Source: Dysgonamonadaceae bacterium
GTDB lineage: Bacteria > Bacteroidota > Bacteroidia > Bacteroidales > Dysgonomonadaceae
Direction of reading: 5' to 3'
DNA: 64,000 nt
Assembly (NCBI GenBank): GCA_031254645.1
Contig: JAIRUA010000010.1
Location: 26,150-90,149 of the forward strand
The notes beneath the pieces were generated by a model that did no database searches, was not told the origin of the DNA, and saw nothing but the letters and a program-made list of their open reading frames with translations. Position numbers and translations under genes: made by a program. Of this stretch, positions 44,089 through 53,058 are shown piece by piece (the first letter of the stretch is position 1; the number at the start of each line of letters is the position of its first letter).

Positions 44089-44988
44089 ATGAGTAGAAAA
44101 ATCAGAGCCGCCATTATCGGCTACGGAAATATAGGTAAATACGTATTGGAAGCATTGGCTTGTACACCCGATTTTGAAATTGTCGGCATCGTTCGGCGCA
44201 ATGTATCAAATATTCCCGAAGAACTGCGCACGTACAAGGTGGTAACATCCATCTCGCTATTAACCGATGTCGATGTTACTATTCTTTGCACGCCCACGCG
44301 TAGTGTAGAAAAGTTCGCAAAAGAATGTCTTGCATTGGGTATCAATACGGTGGATAGTTTCGATATCCACGGTGGAATTGTAGATCTACGTCGCTCTTTG
44401 AACGAAACAGCGAAGAAAAACAATGCCGTTTCCATTATTGCCGCCGGTTGGGATCCGGGAAGCGATTCCGTTGTACGTGCGCTGCTGGAAGCAATGGCAC
44501 CGCGCGGCATTACATACACCAATTTCGGTCCCGGAATGAGTATGGGACACACCGTAGCCGTGAAAGCGATTGAAGGAGTAAAAGCCGCTTTATCGATGAC
44601 CATTCCCACAGGAACGGGCGTACATCGCCGTATGGTATACATCGAATTGCAAGACGGATACGGCTTTAATACTGTAGCACAAGCAATTAAAAGCGATGAT
44701 TATTTCATAAACGATGATACACACGTTTTTCAAGTGCAAGACGTGGAAATGCTCAAAGATATGGGTCACGGCGTATCGATGGAGCGTAAAGGCGCATCGG
44801 GAAATACACAAAATCAAATTTTCCGATTTGATATGCGCATCAACAATCCTGCCCTTACAGCGCAAGTGTTGATGTGTGCAGCGCGCGCCTCAATGAAACA
44901 AAGTTCAGGCGCTTATACAATGATTGAAATTCCGGTGGTGGATTTATTGCCGGGAGAAAAAGAGGTTTGGATTCGTAAATTAGTGTAA
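44089..44988 (+). CDS. ddh: meso-diaminopimelate D-dehydrogenase
   Basis: A 299-residue NADPH enzyme that makes meso-diaminopimelate directly from tetrahydrodipicolinate, supplying lysine and peptidoglycan. The N-terminal Rossmann motif is GYGNIG (11-16). The substrate region includes STTTT-like segments, and the family stretches DSFDIHG, SIIAAGWDPGSDSVVRAL and GPGMSMGHTVAVKAIEGV are clear. The short dehydrogenase route is common in Bacteroidota. It has its own promoter. Confidence 0.94.
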   Translation: MSRKIRAAIIGYGNIGKYVLEALACTPDFEIVGIVRRNVSNIPEELRTYKVVTSISLLTDVDVTILCTPTRSVEKFAKECLALGINTVDSFDIHGGIVDLRRSLNETAKKNNAVSIIAAGWDPGSDSVVRALLEAMAPRGITYTNFGPGMSMGHTVAVKAIEGVKAALSMTIPTGTGVHRRMVYIELQDGYGFNTVAQAIKSDDYFINDDTHVFQVQDVEMLKDMGHGVSMERKGASGNTQNQIFRFDMRINNPALTAQVLMCAARASMKQSSGAYTMIEIPVVDLLPGEKEVWIRKLV

Positions 44989-44995
44989 TTAATCC

Positions 44996-45065
44996 ATTCA
45001 ATAATTCAAAGGTTCAAAAATCCAAATTCTGAATTGAATCTTTAAATTATTGAATCTTTGAATTT
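44996..45065. repeat. Intergenic word-palindrome, ATTCAAAG type
   Basis: Left arm 44996-45011 pairs with 45040-45055 at 15 of 16 positions, with further ATTCAA words on both sides. It lies between ddh and lgt. Confidence 0.75.
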
Positions 45066-45074
45066 TATAAAAAT

Positions 45075-45932
45075 ATGCTTTTATCAATAACTTGGGACGT
45101 TGATCCCACCCTTTTTACTATATTCGGACGAGAAATCCGATGGTACGGTTTGCTTTGGGCAATTGGGCTTGCCGTTGCAATGTACATCGTGCAACGAATT
45201 TTCAAAAAAGAAAATAATCCCGAAAAATGGTATGATTCTCTACTTGTGTATATGATTGTGGGAATTGTTGTTGGTGCACGTCTCGGGCACTGCTTATTCT
45301 ACCAACCGGAATATTATTTGGCAAATCCGTGGGAAATTTTGAAGGTTTGGGAAGGCGGTTTGGCAAGTCACGGCGGCGTTATCGGGATTATTATTGCAAT
45401 ATGGCTCTATTCGCGAAAAGTTACGAAAAAAAGTATGCTTTGGACATTAGACCGTGTGATGGTTCCGACGGGATTTACGGCAGCGATGATTCGTTTCGGC
45501 AATTTGACAAATCACGAAATTTATGGCGCACCAACCGATGCTCCGTGGGGATTTCGATTTGTTGAAAACCTGCATCAGTGGATGAATGGTGCAGAGCCAA
45601 TTTACACTGTGCCATCACATCCCACACAAATATACGAAGCATTGGTATATTTGCTGGTTTTCGCCGTTACAATGTATATGTATTTCAAAACCAACGCCGT
45701 AAAACGTCAAGGATTGATTACCGGTGTGGGGATTTTGATGATTTTCGTGGCTCGTTTCTTTATCGAATTCGTAAAAAATGTGCAGGTAGATGGAGAATAT
45801 GCAATACTCGAAAGCATCGGATTGAACATAGGACAATTGTTGAGCATTCCGTTTATTCTGTGGGGCATTTGGTTGATTTGGAGAGCGATGAAAAGTTCAA
45901 AAGTTCAAGAGTTCAAAGGTTCAAAATCTTGA
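45075..45932 (+). CDS. lgt: Prolipoprotein diacylglyceryl transferase
   Basis: A 285-residue inner-membrane enzyme that attaches diacylglycerol to the lipobox cysteine of prolipoproteins, the first lipoprotein-maturation step, fitting the many lipoproteins in this window. About seven hydrophobic helices are seen. Family stretches are IRWYGLLWAIG, WEGGLASHGGVIGI, the signature MIRFGNLTNHEIYG (with Arg and Asn) and HPTQIYEAL. The last 12 or so residues (SSKVQEFKGSKS) are encoded by the TTCAAAGA word repeat, so the tail is probably a recent extension without function. Confidence 0.95.
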   Translation: MLLSITWDVDPTLFTIFGREIRWYGLLWAIGLAVAMYIVQRIFKKENNPEKWYDSLLVYMIVGIVVGARLGHCLFYQPEYYLANPWEILKVWEGGLASHGGVIGIIIAIWLYSRKVTKKSMLWTLDRVMVPTGFTAAMIRFGNLTNHEIYGAPTDAPWGFRFVENLHQWMNGAEPIYTVPSHPTQIYEALVYLLVFAVTMYMYFKTNAVKRQGLITGVGILMIFVARFFIEFVKNVQVDGEYAILESIGLNIGQLLSIPFILWGIWLIWRAMKSSKVQEFKGSKS

Positions 45933-45976
45933 TCTTATTGCAACTTTTGAACTCTTGAATTTTTAAATTTTTGAAC
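45891..45976. repeat. Intergenic word-palindrome, TTCAAGAGTTCAAA type, invading lgt
   Basis: Left arm 45899-45921 pairs with 45942-45964 at 21 of 23 positions. The left arm is inside the lgt reading frame and the right arm ends 2 bases before the fprA ATG. Confidence 0.8.
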
Positions 45977-45977
45977 T

Positions 45978-47171
45978 ATGCATAAACCGTTTGAAGTTAC
46001 AAAAAATATATATAATGTCGGTGTAAACGACCGCACAAAACATCTTTTTGAAGGTTTGTGGGCATTACCCTACGGTGTTTCATACAACTCATATCTCGTT
46101 GTTGATGAAAGAATTGCATTAATCGACACAGTTGATGTTTGTTATTCTGATGTTTATTTTCGAAAAATAACATCGGTGTTGGGCGAAAAACCAATTGACT
46201 ATCTCATTGTCAATCATATGGAGCCCGACCATTCAGGCGCTATTGAGTGGTTGGTAACGAAATATCCCAACATTCAAATTGTGGGTAATAATCGCACAGC
46301 CGAAATGCTGAAAGGATATTACAACGTTTCGGACAATGTGAAAATCATCAAAGACGGCGATGAAGTTTCGTTGGGAACACAAACATTGCAGTTTCATTTA
46401 ACGCCAATGGTGCATTGGCCTGAAACAATGATGACTTACATTTCGCAAAGTAAAACCCTTTTTAGTGGTGATGCTTTCGGTACATTCGGTACGCTCGACG
46501 GCGGTGTTACCGATGCGCAATTATGCGTAACTAGATATTGGGACGAAATGACACGTTATTACGCCGCTATTGTCGGAAAATTCGGATCGCCCGTGCAATC
46601 GGCGTTGAAAAAACTCGCCGGTGTGGAAATAAACACCATTTGTTCCACACACGGACCAGTATGGACTGAACAGGAAAATATCGAAAAAGTAGTGGGTATT
46701 TACGACAAACTTAGTCGATACGAAGCCGATAATGGATTGATCATCGCTTACGGAAGTATGTACGGAAACACCGAACAACTTGCCGAAATTATCGCTGCCG
46801 AAGCCGCTTCGCTTGGTGTCAAAAACATCATTTTGCACAATGTTTCTAAAAGTGAATTGTCTGAAATTCTTCGCGATATATTCAAATACAAAGGACTTAT
46901 CATCGGATCGCCGACATATAATAATAAACTCTATCCGGGTGTGGAAAACTTGGTTACCGCATTACAAAATCGTGGGTTGAAAAATCGTTTTTTCGGCTAT
47001 TTCGGTAGTTTTTCGTGGGCGGGAGCGGCAGTAAAACAGTTAAAAGAATTTTCCGAAACAATGAATTTTGACATCGTAGGCGATCCTGTAGAAATGAAAC
47101 AGTCGCCAAATGATGAAGTCGCGGAAAAAGCCCGTGAATTAGCAAAAGCAATGTCAGAAAAGCTGTGCTAA
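45978..47171 (+). CDS. fprA: FprA-type flavodiiron protein
   Basis: A 397-residue cytosolic enzyme that reduces O2 to water or NO to N2O with electrons from a reductase partner, protecting anaerobes. The N-terminal metallo-beta-lactamase domain has the di-iron ligands in NHMEPDHSG (about 78-86), [15 protein letters not shown] and CSTHGPVW. The C-terminal flavodoxin domain (about 255-397) binds FMN with [16 protein letters not shown] and [13 protein letters not shown]. Length is normal for class A. It starts right after the repeat. Confidence 0.94.
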   Translation: MHKPFEVTKNIYNVGVNDRTKHLFEGLWALPYGVSYNSYLVVDERIALIDTVDVCYSDVYFRKITSVLGEKPIDYLIVNHMEPDHSGAIEWLVTKYPNIQIVGNNRTAEMLKGYYNVSDNVKIIKDGDEVSLGTQTLQFHLTPMVHWPETMMTYISQSKTLFSGDAFGTFGTLDGGVTDAQLCVTRYWDEMTRYYAAIVGKFGSPVQSALKKLAGVEINTICSTHGPVWTEQENIEKVVGIYDKLSRYEADNGLIIAYGSMYGNTEQLAEIIAAEAASLGVKNIILHNVSKSELSEILRDIFKYKGLIIGSPTYNNKLYPGVENLVTALQNRGLKNRFFGYFGSFSWAGAAVKQLKEFSETMNFDIVGDPVEMKQSPNDEVAEKARELAKAMSEKLC

Positions 47172-47208
47172 AAACATCCAATCAAATAAACGAATAAAAA
47201 ATAAAAAA

Positions 47209-48018
47209 ATGAGACTTATTATTCAACCCAACTCAGAAAAAATGGCACAATGGGCTGCCAATTACATCGTTGCAAAAATCAACAAAGCAAACCCAACTGC
47301 CGAAAAACCTTTCAAATTGGGATTACCAACAGGTTCGTCGCCATTAAGAACATATCAAGCGCTCATCAAACTGTATGAAACAGGAGCGGTTTCTTTTGAA
47401 AACGTCATCACGTTTAATATGGACGAGTATGTGGGCTTGTCGCAATCGCACCCCGAAAGTTACCACTCGTTTATGTGGAACAATTTTTTTAACTACATCG
47501 ACATCAAAAAAGAAAATGTACACATTCTTCGTGGCGATGTGGAAGACCTTGAAGCAGAATGCGAAGCATACGAGAAAGCAATTGTCGATGCCGGCGGAAT
47601 CGACCTGTTTTTGGGCGGAATCGGTCCCGACGGACACATTGCGTTCAATGAGCCGGGGTCGTCATTGAGTTCGCGTACACGCATCAAAACACTTACAACC
47701 GATACGATTATTGCCAATTCGCGCTTTTTCGATAACGATGTAAACAAAGTTCCAAAAACTGCACTAACTGTTGGCGTAGCAACGGTTTTAGATGCCAAAG
47801 AAGTACTTATTCTCGTAAACGGACACCATAAAGCGCGCGCGCTCTATCACGCTGTAGAAGGCTCTATCAATCAGATGTGGACAATCAGTGCATTGCAAAT
47901 GCACCCGAAAGGAATCATCGTGTGCGATTACGATGCCTGCGCCGAATTGAGAGTAGGAACATATAAATACTTCCTTGATATTGAACACGATAACTTGAAT
48001 CCTGACGCGTTATTATAG
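47209..48018 (+). CDS. nagB: Glucosamine-6-phosphate deaminase
   Basis: A 269-residue cytosolic enzyme that converts glucosamine-6-phosphate to fructose-6-phosphate and ammonia. Signatures are [17 protein letters not shown] (about 38-54), FNMDEYVGL (about 70-78, with the catalytic Asp), and [20 protein letters not shown] (about 138-157, with Asp, His and Glu). It links amino-sugar breakdown to glycolysis. It stands alone, 37 bases after fprA and without other nag genes. Confidence 0.95.
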   Translation: MRLIIQPNSEKMAQWAANYIVAKINKANPTAEKPFKLGLPTGSSPLRTYQALIKLYETGAVSFENVITFNMDEYVGLSQSHPESYHSFMWNNFFNYIDIKKENVHILRGDVEDLEAECEAYEKAIVDAGGIDLFLGGIGPDGHIAFNEPGSSLSSRTRIKTLTTDTIIANSRFFDNDVNKVPKTALTVGVATVLDAKEVLILVNGHHKARALYHAVEGSINQMWTISALQMHPKGIIVCDYDACAELRVGTYKYFLDIEHDNLNPDALL

Positions 48019-48090
48019 GTTTAAAGATTCAAGAGTTCAAAGATTCAATCACTACCCTTTGAACTCTTGAATCTTTGAATTTTTGAATCT
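48019..48090. repeat. Intergenic word-palindrome, GATTCAAGAGTTCAAAG type
   Basis: Perfect 17-base stem (48026-48042 with 48057-48073) and further ATTC words to 48090. It starts one base after the nagB stop. Confidence 0.85.
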
Positions 48091-48096
48091 AAAAAA

Positions 48097-48963
48097 ATGG
48101 AACTCCGCCTCAATAAAGCCATCAGCGACTCAGGAATTTGCTCTCGCCGTGAAGCCGATCGTCACATCGAAGAAGGACACGTTACGGTAAATGGTCGCGT
48201 GGCGAGTGTTGGTACAAAAGTAACGCAGTTTGATAAAATTCGCGTAAATGGGCATCTTGTTCAGCAACAAAACAATACAGTATATATTGCTTTCAACAAA
48301 CCTGTAGGCATTACTTGTACCACCGATCCATCTGACCCCGACAATATCGTGGATTACGTCAATTTTCCAGAACGAATTTTTAATATTGGGAGATTAGATA
48401 AACCATCTGAAGGTCTTATCTTTCTGACCAATGATGGTAATATTGTGAACAAGATTCTTCGTGCAGGCAACAATCACGAAAAAGAATATGTAGTAACTGT
48501 AAACAAACCCATTACACCCGAATTTGAAAAACAAATGCAGCGCGGTGTTCCCATTTTAGGTACTATAACGAAGCCTTGCAAACTTACACGTGAAACCGAT
48601 ACGCGTTTTCGCATCATACTTACACAGGGGCTCAACCGGCAAATTCGCCGTATGTGTGAAGCGCTTGGATACGAGGTGCAACGACTTAAACGCGTGCGCA
48701 TTATGAATGTTACACTCACAGGTTTATCCGTCGGCGACTGGCGTTTTCTTACGGAAGAAGAAATGTCGGAAATCAACCGAATGATAAAGGATTCGGTGGG
48801 AACAGAAGATGCATCGAAACAAAAAAGAAAAACTTCAAACAAGCCCAAAACATCAGACAGATCTAAAAACTCGAAACCTAAAACACCGAACTCTCAATTT
48901 CAGGCATCAAAATCAAAAAAAGAATATGCAGGGAAAGGAAGAGTAAAAAAATCAAGACGATAA
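48097..48963 (+). CDS. rluF: RluF/RluB-family 23S rRNA pseudouridine synthase
   Basis: A 288-residue enzyme. The N-terminal S4 RNA-binding domain covers about 1-60 ([20 protein letters not shown]). The synthase domain includes the catalytic Asp in [18 protein letters not shown] (about 102-119) and [20 protein letters not shown] (about 171-190). The closest pattern is RluF (pseudouridine 2604 in 23S rRNA), with RluB as the alternative. The last 60 residues are a Lys/Ser-rich disordered tail that is common in this phylum. Confidence 0.9.
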   Translation: MELRLNKAISDSGICSRREADRHIEEGHVTVNGRVASVGTKVTQFDKIRVNGHLVQQQNNTVYIAFNKPVGITCTTDPSDPDNIVDYVNFPERIFNIGRLDKPSEGLIFLTNDGNIVNKILRAGNNHEKEYVVTVNKPITPEFEKQMQRGVPILGTITKPCKLTRETDTRFRIILTQGLNRQIRRMCEALGYEVQRLKRVRIMNVTLTGLSVGDWRFLTEEEMSEINRMIKDSVGTEDASKQKRKTSNKPKTSDRSKNSKPKTPNSQFQASKSKKEYAGKGRVKKSRR

Positions 48964-49055
48964 TCTAATAAGACTTTGAACAATCCCTTATTTTACCTCA
49001 AAAAACACCAATATCTCCACAAAAACCACATTTTTTCAAACTATTTCCCCTTTTT

Positions 49056-49087
49056 TTTGTTGAATAATATAAAAATGCCTATCTTTC
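49056..49087 (+). promoter_or_regulatory. Promoter of the glycogen gene set
   Basis: TTTG (49056-49059), a 20-base spacer, then TATCTTTC (49080-49087, one mismatch to TAnnTTTG), 40 bases before the debranching-enzyme start. Confidence 0.45.
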
Positions 49088-49127
49088 GGACTGATTTGAG
49101 CGGAATACTTTATAAAAAATATTTAAG

Positions 49128-51077
49128 ATGAGTTATCTGAAATTCGATAAAGATCTGATGATCAACTTAGAATATTCTCTTTACCGAAATGTATTGAGAA
49201 CCAACAGACGGGGAGCGTACCAAAACACGTCTATATCCGGTTGTAACACAACCAAATATCAAGGATTATTGGTAATGCCGATTCCGTATTTGGACGATGA
49301 AAACCATTTGATGCTCTCATCTTTCGATGAAACAGTTATACAACACGGAGCCGAATTTAATCTTGGTATTCATCGATATGCAGGCGATAATTACAGTCCG
49401 AACGGACACAAATATATCCGCGAATTTAATTGCGACACAGTGCCGAAAACGATTTATCGTGTCGGCGGCGTAATTTTATCGAAAGAAATAATGTTTTCGT
49501 CGAAAGAAAATCGATTGATGGTTCGATACACTCTTCTCAACGCACACTCGCCTACCATCATTCGCTTTAAACCGTTTTTGGCGTTCAGAAAAATATCGCA
49601 ACTCACACGCGAAAACGATCAAGTGAACAAATCGTATCGCGAAATAGAGAATGGCATCAGCACTTGTATGTATCACGGTTATCCTGAACTGTTTATGCAG
49701 TTCAACAAAAAACCGGAATTTGTATACCACCCCAATTGGTATCGCGATATTGAATACCTGCAAGATTTGCAAATGGGCGATACCTATCAAGAAGATCTCT
49801 ACGTGCCGGGCTATTTCGAAATGTCCATCGAAAAAGGCGAAGAAATTATTTTTTCCGCCGGAGATATCTTGGTGGATACAAGCGTATTATCGAAAGAGTT
49901 TAGTGACGAATTACAGATACGGACGCCACGCTCTAATTTTTATAATTGTTTGAAAAATTCGAGCCATCAATTTTTCTATATCCCACAAAACAACGAATAT
50001 TATTTGTTAGCAGGTTATCCTTGGTTTAAAGTGCGTGCCCGTGACCAATTTATTGCACTGCCGGGCAGTACGCTTTCGGTGGATAAACCCGAAAGTTTTG
50101 AGAAAATAATGGATACTGCTATTCCACATCTGCGTAATTTTATGAATGACAAACCATCGAAAAGTTATCTTAAAGAAATAGATAACCCCGATGTATTATT
50201 GTGGGTAGTGTGGTCATTGCAGCAATTTTGGTCGACTCAAAAAGAAGTGTTTAAACTAAAATACACAGATTTTCTATTCGAAATTATTGATTATATTATC
50301 GAAAATAAACATCCGAATTTAGCATTTATTGAAGAAAGCGGGCTACTTTCATCTTTCGGTCGCGATTTTCCTGTGAGTTGGATGAATGCAACCATTGACG
50401 GTCGTCCGGCGATTCCTCGTTCGGGCTATTTAGTGGAATTTAATGCACTATGGTACAACGCCTTGAAATTCGCAGAGAGAGTCGCTTTTGAAATGGACAA
50501 AAATGAGTTGGCTGAGTTGTTGGAAGAAAGAGCACATTTGGCAGGACATTCTTTTACACAAGTATTTCTGAACGCAGCAGGTTATCTATATGATTATGTG
50601 GACGGATATCACAAAGACCCAAATGTGCGTCCGAATATGATTTTTGCCGTTTCACTTCCCTATTCGCCATTGACAAGAAGTCAGAAAAAATCAATTATTG
50701 ACTTCGTTACCAAAGAGTTATTTACTACGTGCGGTATTCGTTCATTGAGTCCAAAAAGTGGTGATTTTCATTCGCATTATACAGGCTCGGTAAATGAAAA
50801 GAAATTCGCTTATTTTAATGGTCCGGCTTTTCCTTGGCTATTGGGTGCATACATCGAAGCATATTTGAAAGTATTCGGAATGAGTGGATTATCGCTTGCC
50901 GATCGGATTATGGTAGAAATGGAAGGCGAAATTCAAAACGATTGCATTGGTACTATATCGGAATTATATGATTCTCACCCGCCATTCATCGCGCACGGGG
51001 GATACTCTTTTGCGATGAGCGTGGCAGAATTGTTGAGAGCAATGAAGATAATTGAGCACGAAGGCGCGAAGGCGTAA
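49128..51077 (+). CDS. Glycogen debranching enzyme (amylo-alpha-1,6-glucosidase type)
   Basis: A 649-residue cytosolic enzyme of the glycogen-debranching family. The N-terminal domain (about 1-250) starts FDKDLMINLEYSLYRNVLRT and holds NRRGAYQNTSISGCNTTKYQGLL. The C-terminal (alpha/alpha)6 barrel, GH133-like, has YYLLAGYPWFKVRARDQFIALPG and RPAIPRSGYLVEFNALWYNAL. It removes alpha-1,6 branches during glycogen use. It leads a set with the glycosyltransferase (51180) and GH57 gene (54872). The last residues (EGAKA) are encoded by the GCGCGAAGGC repeat. Confidence 0.92.
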   Translation: MSYLKFDKDLMINLEYSLYRNVLRTNRRGAYQNTSISGCNTTKYQGLLVMPIPYLDDENHLMLSSFDETVIQHGAEFNLGIHRYAGDNYSPNGHKYIREFNCDTVPKTIYRVGGVILSKEIMFSSKENRLMVRYTLLNAHSPTIIRFKPFLAFRKISQLTRENDQVNKSYREIENGISTCMYHGYPELFMQFNKKPEFVYHPNWYRDIEYLQDLQMGDTYQEDLYVPGYFEMSIEKGEEIIFSAGDILVDTSVLSKEFSDELQIRTPRSNFYNCLKNSSHQFFYIPQNNEYYLLAGYPWFKVRARDQFIALPGSTLSVDKPESFEKIMDTAIPHLRNFMNDKPSKSYLKEIDNPDVLLWVVWSLQQFWSTQKEVFKLKYTDFLFEIIDYIIENKHPNLAFIEESGLLSSFGRDFPVSWMNATIDGRPAIPRSGYLVEFNALWYNALKFAERVAFEMDKNELAELLEERAHLAGHSFTQVFLNAAGYLYDYVDGYHKDPNVRPNMIFAVSLPYSPLTRSQKKSIIDFVTKELFTTCGIRSLSPKSGDFHSHYTGSVNEKKFAYFNGPAFPWLLGAYIEAYLKVFGMSGLSLADRIMVEMEGEIQNDCIGTISELYDSHPPFIAHGGYSFAMSVAELLRAMKIIEHEGAKA

Positions 51078-51173
51078 AAGCGCGAAGGGAAAATGATATA
51101 AAGAAGTACAGACACAAAAAATAATGCACCTAAGCCGTTCGCGCATTCGCGCATTCGTGCTTTCGCGCGAATT
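51056..51173. repeat. Intergenic word-palindrome, GCGCGAAGGC type, invading the debranching gene
   Basis: Left arm 51056-51088 repeats GCGCGAAGGC-like words and overlaps the end of the debranching gene. Right arm 51136-51173 carries complementary CGCGCATTCG words. The words are GC-rich, unlike the surrounding sequence. Confidence 0.8.
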
Positions 51174-51179
51174 AAAGAT

Positions 51180-52436
51180 ATGAAAGCATTAATGTTCGGT
51201 TGGGAATTTCCACCACATATTCTCGGAGGACTCGGAACGGCAAGTTACGGACTTGTCAAAGGTATGGCAAAACAGGAAGATATGGAAATTATCTTCGTGA
51301 TTCCCAAACCGTGGGGCGACGAAGATCAAAGCTTCTGTAAAATTATTGGAGCCAATAACACGCCCGTTGTGTGGCGCGATATACAATGGGAAACGGCGAA
51401 AGCCAGATTGGGAAAATTTATGAATCCCGAAGAGTATTATTGGCTACGCGACAATATTTACGCCAATTTCAGCTATATGCACACCAACGATTTGGGTTGC
51501 ATCGAGTTTTCGGGACGATATCCGAGTAATATATTGGAAGAAACCAATAATTATTCCATTGTAGCAGGCGTGATTGCCCGCACATATGATTTCGACGTGA
51601 TTCACGCGCACGATTGGCTCACCTATCCTGCCGGACTTCACGCGAAAAGCGTAACCGGAAAACCGATGGTGATTCACGTTCACGCAACCGAGTTCGACCG
51701 CAGTCGCGGAAAACCAAATCCGATTGTTTACGGCATCGAAAAAGACGGAATGGATAATTGCGACCACATTGTTTGCGTGAGCGATTTGACGCGCAAAACG
51801 GTTATCGAACAATATTATCAGCCGTTTTGGAAAGTATCCACCGTACACAATGCCGTTGACCCGCTCAGTCCCGAAATAGAAGCGATAGAGCGCATTTCAA
51901 ATATTTCCGAAAAAATAGTTACTTTTCTTGGGCGCATTACAATGCAAAAAGGTCCCGAATTTTTCGTTGATGCAGCAACAAAAGTCGTTCGACAGACCGA
52001 TCACATTCGTTTTGTAATGGCGGGAAGCGGCGATATGATGGATCAAATGATTCGTTTGGTAGCCGATAGAGGCATTGCCGATAAATTTCATTTTACAGGA
52101 TTTTTGCAAGGGAAACAGGTGTATGAAATGTTGAAATCAAGCGATGTATATGTGATGCCTTCGGTATCCGAGCCGTTTGGTATTTCGCCGTTGGAAGCGA
52201 TGCAGTGCGGCGTGCCAAGCATTATTTCGTATCAATCGGGTTGTTCGGAAATCTTGCACAATGTTATCAAAACCGATTATTGGGACGTGGACACTATGGC
52301 AGATGCTATTTTTTCCATTTGTACCTATCCGTCTATGGCAGAGCATTTGAAAGTAGAGGGAAAGAATGAAGTGGATAATATTAAATGGGAAGATGCGGGA
52401 TTGAAGTTGAGGAAGATTTATGATTCGCTTGTGTAA
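51180..52436 (+). CDS. Glycogen/starch synthase-like glycosyltransferase (GT-B)
   Basis: A 418-residue cytosolic glycosyltransferase. The N-terminus (KALMFGWEFPPHILGGLGTA) has the K-x-G-G-L motif region of synthases, and DVIHAHDWLTYPAG follows. The C-terminal domain has the donor-binding FLGRITMQKGPEFFVDA, MAGSGD and the E-x7-E motif EPFGISPLEAMQCGVPSI. In Bacteroidota this gene usually sits between a debranching enzyme and a GH57 gene and is assumed to make glycogen. Here the GH57 gene is displaced by about 2.4 kb of accessory sequence. Confidence 0.9.
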   Translation: MKALMFGWEFPPHILGGLGTASYGLVKGMAKQEDMEIIFVIPKPWGDEDQSFCKIIGANNTPVVWRDIQWETAKARLGKFMNPEEYYWLRDNIYANFSYMHTNDLGCIEFSGRYPSNILEETNNYSIVAGVIARTYDFDVIHAHDWLTYPAGLHAKSVTGKPMVIHVHATEFDRSRGKPNPIVYGIEKDGMDNCDHIVCVSDLTRKTVIEQYYQPFWKVSTVHNAVDPLSPEIEAIERISNISEKIVTFLGRITMQKGPEFFVDAATKVVRQTDHIRFVMAGSGDMMDQMIRLVADRGIADKFHFTGFLQGKQVYEMLKSSDVYVMPSVSEPFGISPLEAMQCGVPSIISYQSGCSEILHNVIKTDYWDVDTMADAIFSICTYPSMAEHLKVEGKNEVDNIKWEDAGLKLRKIYDSLV

Positions 52437-52508
52437 TGACGTATTTTGTATTGTCAAAGCGCATTGATGCCATATCAGAAAACAAAAATGATTAAAAACC
52501 AATGATTT

Positions 52509-52574
52509 ATGAAAATTCAGGTGCTGAAAAGTTGCGTATTTTTATTCGTTGTGTGCAAGTGGGCGACACTATAG
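52509..52574 (+). other. Weak 21-codon ORF in the islet entrance
   Basis: The 52437-52653 gap has no clear gene. One tiny frame (MKIQVLKSCVFLFVVCKWATL) is hydrophobic but lacks a ribosome site and is probably chance. The gap also holds GGACAG at 52577-52582, complementary to CTGTCC at 52618-52623. Confidence 0.15.
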
Positions 52575-52618
52575 TAGGACAGTGAAGTGAAAAATTAAGA
52601 ATTAAACAAAATACAAAC

Positions 52619-52632
52619 TGTCCGAAAGGACA
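52619..52632 (+). promoter_or_regulatory. GAAA-tetraloop hairpin before a strong ribosome site
   Basis: TGTCC-GAAA-GGACA is a compact hairpin 9 bases before AAGGAGG (52641-52647). GGACAG at 52577-52582 can pair with CTGTCC (52618-52623) instead, so two folds exclude each other. A full AAGGAGG site is unusual in Bacteroidota, which mostly do not use it. Confidence 0.4.
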
Positions 52633-52653
52633 TAATAAAAAAGGAGGTTTAAT

Positions 52654-52746
52654 ATGAATCTGTATTACAATCAGAAATGTAATTCTAACTGTTATAATTT
52701 TATGAAATGTAACTATTGCCGATGGACACCAAATGGAAATTACTGA
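52654..52746 (+). CDS. Cys-rich 30-residue peptide, with in-frame Cys-rich extension beyond a TGA
   Basis: A short frame begins ATG 7 bases after a perfect AAGGAGG. It encodes MNLYYNQKCNSNCYNFMKCN and then YCRWTPNGNY before TGA at 52744-52746, with Cys at 9, 13, 19 and 22. Read through the TGA, the same frame goes on for 22 codons (QQKYCRGTFSCKYSDCASLW, then NM) with Cys at 36, 42 and 47 and a TAA at 52813-52815. Seven spaced Cys in 52 residues suggest a metal-binding or disulphide-rich miniprotein interrupted at a former Cys or Trp codon. TGA is an ordinary stop elsewhere here, so a decayed gene is the simplest reading; recoding is possible. I recognise no homologue. Confidence 0.4.
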   Translation: MNLYYNQKCNSNCYNFMKCNYCRWTPNGNY

Positions 52747-52840
52747 CAGCAAAAGTACTGTCGCGGAACTTTTTCTTGTAAATATAGCGATTGCGCCTCA
52801 TTATGGAATATGTAAAAAAATCGGATAAGTAAGAGTCTCA

Positions 52841-52868
52841 TAGAAAGTAGAAAGTAGAAAGTAGAAAA
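52841..52868 (+). repeat. Four tandem TAGAAAG heptamers
   Basis: TAGAAAG is repeated three times, then TAGAAAA, ending 16 bases before the ATG of the small membrane peptide. A 7-base period could cause slippage that shifts spacing to an upstream promoter. Confidence 0.7.
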
Positions 52869-52884
52869 CATAAGATTAAATAAT

Positions 52885-53058
52885 ATGGAATGGATTATTA
52901 ACAACAAAGAATGGATATTTAGCGGAATAGGCGTTGCTGTTATTTCATTAATTATTGCACTATTAGCAAGGCGTAAATCTAAAAAAACAACTTTTAAACA
53001 AACAAATTTATTTGGGAGCAAAGGTACTCAAATTAAAGGAAATTATTATGACAAATAG
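52885..53058 (+). CDS. Small single-helix membrane peptide (57 residues)
   Basis: The peptide starts MEWIINNKEWIF, has one membrane helix (SGIGVAVISLIIALLA, about 13-28), then Arg/Lys (RRKSKK) and a polar Gln/Gly/Asn tail (FKQTNLFGSKGTQIKGNYY). By the positive-inside pattern the tail faces the cytosol. Short proteins with W-x-F-S-G-I-G-V helices are often seen beside accessory or defence genes, as far as I recall. Its last 11 bases overlap the start of the next gene in another frame, which strongly links the two. Confidence 0.65.
   Translation: MEWIINNKEWIFSGIGVAVISLIIALLARRKSKKTTFKQTNLFGSKGTQIKGNYYDK

Noticed and set aside
52744..52746. TGA as a sense codon for this organism
   Set aside because: Several clear genes end in TGA (for example at 53921-53923 and 54873-54875), so the standard bacterial code applies.
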